From Rufibacter sp. DG15C (GTDB lineage: Bacteria > Bacteroidota > Bacteroidia > Cytophagales > Hymenobacteraceae), in the NCBI RefSeq assembly GCF_001577755.1, contig NZ_CP010776.1, positions 2,604,001-2,668,000 on the forward strand: a DNA stretch of 64,000 bases. Direction: 5' to 3'. This document shows, piece by piece, positions 58,261 through 64,000 of the stretch (its first letter is position 1; the number at the start of each line of letters is the position of its first letter). The position numbers were made by a program, and so were the translations under genes. Below the pieces are notes generated by a model, which made no database searches, was not told the origin of the DNA, and was given only the letters and a program-made list of their open reading frames with translations.

Positions 58261-60060
58261 ATGTATCCAATTCTTCTAATAGGCGTTGTCCTTTCCATTT
58301 TTTTCTTTTTGCTGGGTTCTTTGTTCATAGACCGTCAGCTGAAAGGGTCTTCTGGGTTTTTACAGAATGTTATTAATCTTTGGGTTGGGATCCTTTTAGC
58401 TGTTTCAGTTTATGCAATCGTGAAAACTGCCATGATTACCATCATGGTTTTGCTGTTGCTGGTGATTGTTCTATTTAGGAAGAGATTCAGTCTGGAGAAA
58501 GCTCAAAACCCCATTGGGAAATTACGTTTTGGGGTAGTATTGGCAGGCGTTTATGTTCTGGTTTTCTTCGTCCAGGTCAACTTTCAACTGGACGTGTTTG
58601 ATCATCCCTTAAATTACCTGAAACATATTCATGCAGACGACGGGGAGCGCTACATCTACAGCCACATTGTTAGTCTACTGTATTATGAGGAGGTAGAAAC
58701 GGTAAGTGTAGAAGGGGTGCTCAAAGGTTTTACTGGTGTTTCACTTTACCATTTCGCGGAATTCTGGTTGGCAAGCCTCTTTAAGTCAATCTATAACGCC
58801 AAAAGTGACCTGATACTGTTTTATTTTGTATTCCCCTTATTGAAAACCCTGTGCGTGCTAACGGTCTACTCTATCTATGCCCACAGGCTGGATACCTATA
58901 AAAGAAAACTGCTTGGCGTTTTTATCGTCTTTGGTTTTGTGGTGCTGGGGTTGAAATGGATTTTCCCTCCGCATGCTGTCGCAGACCTGCGAGCCATCGT
59001 ATTACTGCCTTTTTTGATTCTGGTGGCTAAGTTGTTGTATGATAAAAAATATGATGCGGCTTGTGGGTTCTTGCTGATAGCCGGAATAGAGAATGTGTTA
59101 TTTCTGCCTGCGGCGGCCCTGTTTCTGCTTTTGTTTTTTGATAAGGTAGAAAAACGCACCTTTTATTTGTTTGGGGCCTATCTGGTAGCTTATCCCTTGT
59201 TCTTCTTCCTTTTCAAGGAAAAAGTGACGGATAAATATATGACCTTGAGCCTGCAAGAGACCTTTCAAACAATTATAAGTGACGCGCCGGCGAGAAGGGT
59301 GTACCGGATTTTCTTACTGGCATTATTGTCTTATCCTTTTAAGGTGCTGCTTTCCTTTATCCTTCTAAACAATTATTCCGCACTCATTAAAAAGGTCTGG
59401 TTGCGAGACCTAGGATACTGGCTATTGCTTTGTTTTGTAGTGTACCACGGGCTGTTTGGGATATTCCAAAGCCTTTCAGTAGACGCGTACCAGTTCAAGA
59501 GCGTGGGGCTAAACTTAGCTGGGGTGGCCTTCTTCTTTATTTTGGCTTATCTAATTGATAAGGGCAAGTTCCTGATTTGTTTAGTGATCATGCTCTTAGT
59601 CACTGACTATACCTATCCATTCTCAGAAGTTAAAACAAACAGAGCGTATGATCCTAATCTGGAGGATAAGTTAGCGAGAATAGGGGAAGGCAAAGTAATA
59701 AAGGGCCTTTTTGTAGACGAAAACGAAGTATTAGAAAGTCAATTTTTCTTATTCCTCTATCCAACGCATGTAACGGAATACGGCAGGGCCAATGACTACC
59801 GGATGTACCTCTTTACCTACGACGTTACAGGGTTAAGGAATTCATTGGATAAATTGGATACAGGACCACAAAAAATCGTCTCAAAGGTGATTCAACCTAT
59901 TTTCCCCATGGATAGGGGAATCTTGGAGAATATCAAGACCCACTCAATCTCACTGGTTTGGGTGAATAAAAATTCAAAGTACTTGAGTGAGTTTAAAGGC
60001 TACCAACCATTGCATGTGTTGGATAACTACTTTGTATATTCTATTCAAGTTGGAGATTAG
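58261..60060 (+). CDS. Large polytopic membrane protein of unknown function
   Basis: 599 residues from the ATG at 58261. About 12-13 hydrophobic segments fill the first 470 residues, and a soluble tail of about 130 residues follows (RIGEGKVIKGLFVDENEVLES, FLYPTHVTEYGRANDYRMYLF). An early periplasmic loop reads LKHIHADDGERYIYSHIVSLL, with an acidic pair that could be the active site of a GT-C-like enzyme. I do not recognise the family. A Wzy-type polymerase or lipid-linked-sugar transferase are options from context. AT-richer than the first half of the window. Confidence 0.6.
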   Translation: MYPILLIGVVLSIFFFLLGSLFIDRQLKGSSGFLQNVINLWVGILLAVSVYAIVKTAMITIMVLLLLVIVLFRKRFSLEKAQNPIGKLRFGVVLAGVYVLVFFVQVNFQLDVFDHPLNYLKHIHADDGERYIYSHIVSLLYYEEVETVSVEGVLKGFTGVSLYHFAEFWLASLFKSIYNAKSDLILFYFVFPLLKTLCVLTVYSIYAHRLDTYKRKLLGVFIVFGFVVLGLKWIFPPHAVADLRAIVLLPFLILVAKLLYDKKYDAACGFLLIAGIENVLFLPAAALFLLLFFDKVEKRTFYLFGAYLVAYPLFFFLFKEKVTDKYMTLSLQETFQTIISDAPARRVYRIFLLALLSYPFKVLLSFILLNNYSALIKKVWLRDLGYWLLLCFVVYHGLFGIFQSLSVDAYQFKSVGLNLAGVAFFFILAYLIDKGKFLICLVIMLLVTDYTYPFSEVKTNRAYDPNLEDKLARIGEGKVIKGLFVDENEVLESQFFLFLYPTHVTEYGRANDYRMYLFTYDVTGLRNSLDKLDTGPQKIVSKVIQPIFPMDRGILENIKTHSISLVWVNKNSKYLSEFKGYQPLHVLDNYFVYSIQVGD

Positions 60061-60096
60061 GTGGATCGCTAAGGGCTGGTTGAAGAGGATGTAGCC

Positions 60097-60134
60097 CTTT
60101 TTTGGCCTCATTTCCAGAAAACAAGCCAAAAGCG
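60097..60134. repeat. 38-bp palindromic repeat, copy 25
   Basis: Left arm CTTTTTTGGCCT, loop CATTTCCAGAAAAC, right arm AAGCCAAAAGCG. 36 bp after the stop of the membrane-protein gene. Confidence 0.85.
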
Positions 60135-60489
60135 GTTTGCTAAAACCAATAAATTGCTTTGTGGATAGATGAGGACCATAAGTGTTTCTGCCGCACTCAT
60201 TAAGATTGTTGATTGCTATGCTGTTTTACTTCATATTTAATAATAGGGCAGCCTATTAAAACTGTGGAGTCTTTGAGAGTTAAATAAGGGCATGAAGGAG
60301 TCTCAATGAAATATAGTAAAAATCTAATTAAACGATTAGAGCACTGTTGCTTCTTCAGAAACTCACGATAATTGTAATAGATTGAATTAAAGTGCATTCA
60401 GTTGGTGTTTACCAAGTTGCCACATGGAATAGCTTTAGCCCAGGAATGGTGATAAGACCGCTGGCCAAAACCATTTCAGTTATTAATCG

Positions 60490-60497
60490 TAACTTTG
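60490..60497 (+). promoter_or_regulatory. -7-like element immediately before asnB
   Basis: TAACTTTG matches TAnnTTTG but ends only 7 bp before the ATG and has no -33 partner; if active the mRNA would be almost leaderless. Confidence 0.35.
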
Positions 60498-60504
60498 CGG
60501 CAAT

Positions 60505-62412
60505 ATGTGCGGAATATCAGGAATCTATGCTTTTACCGAAGAGGGCCGCAAAGCCATCGGACGTTTACCCCAAACAACAGATGCCCTTCAGCAACGCGGA
60601 CCGGATTCTCAGGGTCATTTTACCCATGGGAATGTAGGTTTAGGGCACCGGAGACTCTCTATCATTGATGTGAGCGATGTTGCCTGTCAGCCCATGGTGG
60701 ATGAGGCGGAGCGCTACACCATTGTATTTAATGGTGAGATTTTCAACTTTCAGGAATTGCGTTCTCAGCTTGTCGCGCAAGGCTATACTTTCTTTTCTCA
60801 GTCAGATACAGAAGTTTTACTGAAACTGTATATCCAGCAAGGGCCCGAGTTTTTGAAGAAGTTGAACGGCTTCTTCGCCTTCGCTATTTATGATAAGGAA
60901 GAGGAGACGTTATTTGTAGCCCGTGACCGAATGGGGGTGAAGCCTCTGTTGATGTTTCAGGATGAGGACAAACTAGTGTTCGCCTCAGAAATGAAATCGA
61001 TTCTAGAGTTTGGAATTCCGCGTAAGCTGGACTATGTGTCTCTATATGAGTACCTTCAATTAAACTACATTCCGGCTCCAGCCTCCATCTTCAAAGGAGT
61101 GAAGAAGCTTATGCCTGGGCATTATCTACGGGTTGGCAAAAAAGGCAAAACCGAGATTAAGCGCTGGTACAAGATTCCGTACGACGAGAAAAAGGCCAAG
61201 AACAACCCGCTTTCTTATGAAGCCCAGCAGAAGAAACTGGTGGACCTTATGGATGGGGCGGTGCAGCGCCGTATGATTGCAGATGTGCCTTTGGGCGCCT
61301 TCTTAAGCGGTGGGATTGACTCCTCTGTCATTGTGGCTTTGGCCTCTCGCCATACCCAACAGCTAAATACCTTCTCTATTGGGTACAAAGATGAACCCTT
61401 CTTTGATGAAACGAAGTATGCAAAGTTGGTGGCGGACAAGTACAAGACCAACCATACCGTATTTTCCCTTACCAACAATGATTTATACGAGCACCTCTTC
61501 AGGGCGCTTGACTATATAGATGAACCCTTCGCCGATTCATCAGCCTTGGCGGTGAATATTCTAAGTCATCATACCCGTCAGAAAGTGACCGTGGCGTTGT
61601 CTGGAGATGGGGCAGATGAGCTCTTTGCTGGCTATAACAAGCACATGGCCGAATATAAGGTGCGCCAAGGCGGTTTTGTAGCTGAAACGGTAGCTGCCTT
61701 ATTACCGGTTTGGGAAATGATGCCTAAATCGCGTAACTCTTCGTTGGGTAACCGCATTCGTCAGTTCCAACGTTTCGCCGAGGGCATGAACCTGTCTGCC
61801 AAAGACCGCTACTGGCGCTGGGCCTCTTTTGCAACCGAAGATGATGCCAAATCCATGCTGAGCGGCAAGGTGAAGCGCGTTTTGTCAAAAGATGTGTATA
61901 AAAAACGACGCCAGAAGATTCTGAGCCATCTTTCTCAGAAAGGTGACATTAACGAGGTGTTGTTAACCGATATGAATCTGGTCTTGCCTAATGACATGTT
62001 AACCAAGGTGGATTTAATGTCTATGGCCAATAGTTTAGAGGTAAGGACCCCATTCCTGGATTATAAAGTTGTCAATTTTGCTTTCTCCTTGCCTCAGTCT
62101 TCTAAAATTGATGGCAGCATGAAGAAGAAAATTGTGCAGGACGCCTTCAGAGGCATGCTGCCACCCGAACTATACAAACGACCGAAGCACGGGTTTGAGG
62201 TGCCGCTGTTAAAGTGGTTCCAAAACGAACTGAAGCCTATGATCATGGATGACCTACTTTCAGATGCATTTATTGAAAGCCAGGGCATTTTTAACGTGAA
62301 AGAAATTCAAAGATTAAAGGCGCAACTGTTCTCCAGCAACCCTGGCGACATCCATGCCCGCATTTGGGCTTTGGTGGTCTTCCAGCACTGGTGGAAGAAG
62401 TGGATGATGTAA
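60505..62412 (+). CDS. asnB: Glutamine-hydrolysing asparagine synthase
   Basis: 635 residues. The protein starts MCGISGIYAF with the catalytic Cys2 of class II glutaminases, then RGPDSQGHF and GHRRLSIID. The synthetase domain has the PP-loop LGAFLSGGIDSSVIVALASR (about 265-284), LSGDGADELFAGYNKH, and MLTKVDLMSMANSLEVRTPFLD. Known: AsnB-type enzymes make asparagine, but copies in polysaccharide loci often amidate uronic acids or other sugar carboxylates. With ugd directly downstream making UDP-glucuronate, that alternative deserves weight. Confidence 0.9.
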   Translation: MCGISGIYAFTEEGRKAIGRLPQTTDALQQRGPDSQGHFTHGNVGLGHRRLSIIDVSDVACQPMVDEAERYTIVFNGEIFNFQELRSQLVAQGYTFFSQSDTEVLLKLYIQQGPEFLKKLNGFFAFAIYDKEEETLFVARDRMGVKPLLMFQDEDKLVFASEMKSILEFGIPRKLDYVSLYEYLQLNYIPAPASIFKGVKKLMPGHYLRVGKKGKTEIKRWYKIPYDEKKAKNNPLSYEAQQKKLVDLMDGAVQRRMIADVPLGAFLSGGIDSSVIVALASRHTQQLNTFSIGYKDEPFFDETKYAKLVADKYKTNHTVFSLTNNDLYEHLFRALDYIDEPFADSSALAVNILSHHTRQKVTVALSGDGADELFAGYNKHMAEYKVRQGGFVAETVAALLPVWEMMPKSRNSSLGNRIRQFQRFAEGMNLSAKDRYWRWASFATEDDAKSMLSGKVKRVLSKDVYKKRRQKILSHLSQKGDINEVLLTDMNLVLPNDMLTKVDLMSMANSLEVRTPFLDYKVVNFAFSLPQSSKIDGSMKKKIVQDAFRGMLPPELYKRPKHGFEVPLLKWFQNELKPMIMDDLLSDAFIESQGIFNVKEIQRLKAQLFSSNPGDIHARIWALVVFQHWWKKWMM

Positions 62413-62461
62413 AGACAATTGATTGTTTATAAAAATCCTTCTGTTTTAAAACAATAAACTT

Positions 62462-63814
62462 ATGAAAATAGCTGTAGTAGGAACTGGCTATGTTGGCTTG
62501 GTAACAGGTACTTGCTTTGCTGAGGTAGGTATTGAGGTAACGTGTATAGATGTCAATACAAAGAAGATAGAAGACCTGAAGAAAGGGATTCTGCCGATTT
62601 ATGAGCCGGGATTGGAAGAGATGGTATTGCGAAACGTTTCAAAAGGGCGTCTTACTTTTTCTACAAACTTAGCTACGGCCATACAAGGTTGTGATGCTGC
62701 ATTTATTGCAGTAGGAACCCCTCCCGGGGAGGACGGGAGCGCGGATTTAAAGTATGTGCTCGGCGTGGCCAGGGAAATTGGTCAACACATGACTGACTAT
62801 CTGGTGGTAATCACCAAGAGTACAGTACCTGTTGGTACAGCTAAAAAAGTAAAGCGGGCAGTAGCAGAGGAATTAGATAAGCGGCAATCTACAATAGAGT
62901 TTGACGTAGCTTCTAACCCCGAGTTCTTGAAAGAAGGGGCTGCCATTGAGGATTTCCTGAAGCCAGATCGTATTGTCATTGGCGTGGAGTCTGAGCAGGC
63001 GGAAGAGGTAATGCGCAAGCTTTACAAGCCGTTCCTTTTAAACGGCCATCCAATCATCTTTATGGATGTCCCATCCGCAGAAATGACCAAGTACGCGGCT
63101 AATTCCATGTTGGCTACCAAAATCAGTTTCATGAATGACATTGCCAACCTTTGTGAAATCATGGGCGCAGATGTGAACATGGTTCGCCGGGGAATTGGAA
63201 GTGATTCCAGGATTGGGAACAAGTTCATTTATCCGGGCATCGGGTATGGGGGCTCTTGCTTTCCTAAAGATGTAAAGGCCCTAATCAAAACTGCCGCAGA
63301 GAATGGGTATCAGATGCAGATCCTCCAAGCGGTGGAATCTGTAAATGAGAACCAAAAAGAGGTGCTGTTTAAGAAAGTGATGAAGCACTTTAACGGTGAC
63401 TTAGCAGGGAAAACGTTTGCGCTTTGGGGGCTTTCCTTTAAGCCTAAAACAGATGATATGCGAGAGGCCCCTTCTTTAGTCATTATTGAGAGGCTATTAG
63501 CGGAGGGTGCCAACGTGAGAGCCTATGACCCGGTGGCGATCAAGGAAGCCCAGCATATGATTGGGAAGAATGAGAGAGTAGAGTATACAAAGGATGAATA
63601 TGATGCTCTTATAGATGCCGATGCTTTGCTGGTGGTGACAGAGTGGCCAGAGTTCAGGTCCCCTAACTTCCAAGTGATTGGAAGGCTGCTGAAAAACAAG
63701 GTCATATTTGATGGCCGCAATATCTATGATGCAAAAGAGCTCCAAGAACTGAGCTTTGCCTATTATGGAATTGGAGTACAGGAAGTCTTGCCTGTTGTAG
63801 AAACTACTAATTGA
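62462..63814 (+). CDS. ugd: UDP-glucose 6-dehydrogenase
   Basis: 450 residues. NAD motif [21 protein letters not shown] (1-21), [78 protein letters not shown], and the catalytic Cys in [17 protein letters not shown]-terminal domain has [17 protein letters not shown]. Function: oxidises UDP-glucose to UDP-glucuronate with two NAD+. One base separates its stop from the ATG of the next gene, whose family decarboxylates or epimerises UDP-glucuronate. Confidence 0.96.
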   Translation: MKIAVVGTGYVGLVTGTCFAEVGIEVTCIDVNTKKIEDLKKGILPIYEPGLEEMVLRNVSKGRLTFSTNLATAIQGCDAAFIAVGTPPGEDGSADLKYVLGVAREIGQHMTDYLVVITKSTVPVGTAKKVKRAVAEELDKRQSTIEFDVASNPEFLKEGAAIEDFLKPDRIVIGVESEQAEEVMRKLYKPFLLNGHPIIFMDVPSAEMTKYAANSMLATKISFMNDIANLCEIMGADVNMVRRGIGSDSRIGNKFIYPGIGYGGSCFPKDVKALIKTAAENGYQMQILQAVESVNENQKEVLFKKVMKHFNGDLAGKTFALWGLSFKPKTDDMREAPSLVIIERLLAEGANVRAYDPVAIKEAQHMIGKNERVEYTKDEYDALIDADALLVVTEWPEFRSPNFQVIGRLLKNKVIFDGRNIYDAKELQELSFAYYGIGVQEVLPVVETTN

Positions 63815-63815
63815 T

Positions 63816-64000
63816 ATGTCAGGTAGAAAAAGTGTCTTAATAACCGGGGGTGCTGGTTTCTTAGGGTCTCATCTTTGTGACCGTTTTATAAAAGAAGGGT
63901 ATCATGTTATTGCTATGGATAACCTGATAACCGGAGACCTGAAGAATATTGAGCACCTCTTTAAATTAGAGCAGTTTGAATTCTACCATCATGATGTTTC
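63816..64000 (+). CDS. NAD-dependent epimerase/decarboxylase, UXS-like (5' part)
   Basis: 61 codons are visible before the window ends. The start reads [30 protein letters not shown] with the SDR nucleotide motif [10 protein letters not shown], then [16 protein letters not shown] and FEFYHHDVS. The DN-x-x-TG-x-x-x-N-I phrase is typical of UDP-glucuronate decarboxylase (UXS), which makes UDP-xylose. Placement directly after ugd supports this, since UDP-glucuronate is the substrate. Other extended SDR sugar epimerases cannot be excluded from 61 residues. Confidence 0.85.
   Translation, partial: MSGRKSVLITGGAGFLGSHLCDRFIKEGYHVIAMDNLITGDLKNIEHLFKLEQFEFYHHDV

Larger units (their letters stand above)
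60061..60504. other. AT-rich intergenic region before asnB
   Basis: 444 bp without a convincing gene. It holds repeat copy 25 near its left end and a -7-like element just before asnB. A 65-codon minus-strand frame (60200-60397) has no recognisable features. The rest shows no hairpin or repeat and may be decayed DNA. Confidence 0.5.

Noticed and set aside
1646-60134. 38-bp repeats as a CRISPR array
   Set aside because: Copies are dispersed kilobases apart, degenerate and without regular spacers or cas genes.
1646-60134. 38-bp repeats as ordinary intrinsic terminators
   Set aside because: The T-tract is the 5' arm of the stem rather than following it, and many copies sit beside a separate, proper terminator hairpin, so simple termination does not explain the conserved loop.
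60200-60397. 65-codon minus-strand open frame before asnB
   Set aside because: AT-rich, no start context, no domain or signal, surrounded by non-coding DNA; not supported as a gene.

Overview
The window is a 64 kb stretch of a Bacteroidota chromosome, most likely order Cytophagales and probably family Hymenobacteraceae (inference). The signs are a type IX secretion sorting domain, two CarboxypepD_reg/outer-membrane beta-barrel proteins, an S46 dipeptidyl-peptidase, a DUF2723 protein, an IPExxxVDY protein next to pyk and acpP, and several upstream regions with the Bacteroidota promoter form TTTG-N19/20-TAnnTTTG. No rRNA, tRNA, CRISPR array, transposase or phage gene was seen.

Layout. 1-8.5 kb: PSP1/RicT protein cut by the window start, a methyltransferase, a LytS/LytTR two-component pair, a small outer-membrane protein, the guanidinium exporter Gdx, LpxH and a LUD protein. 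8.5-12.6 kb: ftsH and rsfS facing birA, then a T9SS cargo protein. 12.7-24.1 kb: DUF2723 protein, rlmB, manC and an arabinose-5-phosphate isomerase, recQ, purD and a CoA-transferase. 24.4-32.8 kb: bacilliredoxin, rpsT, pyk, IPExxxVDY, acpP-fabF-rnc, nadE and an HD hydrolase. 32.9-46.6 kb: two paralogous outer-membrane barrels around a CarboxypepD_reg protein, ferredoxin plus its reductase, lgt, a PYROXD2-like oxidoreductase, msrB, cytosine deaminase, a Tai4-like orphan and yidD. 46.7-52.4 kb: an S46 peptidase and a coupled PorV-like/helix-hairpin-helix outer-membrane pair. 52.4-64 kb: a surface-glycan locus (GT-C protein, FAD oxidoreductase, ketoisomerase, GNAT, GT2, large membrane protein, asnB, ugd, uxs) that continues past the window end.

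Most genes are housekeeping. Envelope biogenesis links many of them: LpxH and the arabinose-5-phosphate isomerase feed lipid A/Kdo, manC feeds GDP-mannose, Lgt and YidD serve lipoprotein and membrane-protein maturation, and the 3' locus makes and transfers sugars including UDP-glucuronate and UDP-xylose type precursors.

The most unusual signal is not a gene. A 38-bp imperfect palindrome (arms CGTTTTTGGCCT and AGGCCAAAAACG around a loop like GTTTTCCAGAAAAT) occurs 25 times, about once per 2.6 kb, nearly always within a few bases of a stop codon and often sharing its T- or A-tract with an ordinary terminator hairpin. One copy lies in frame inside a gene and encodes most of its signal peptide, and two others supply stop codons. 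This looks like an undescribed REP-like/terminator-associated element with cases of exaptation.
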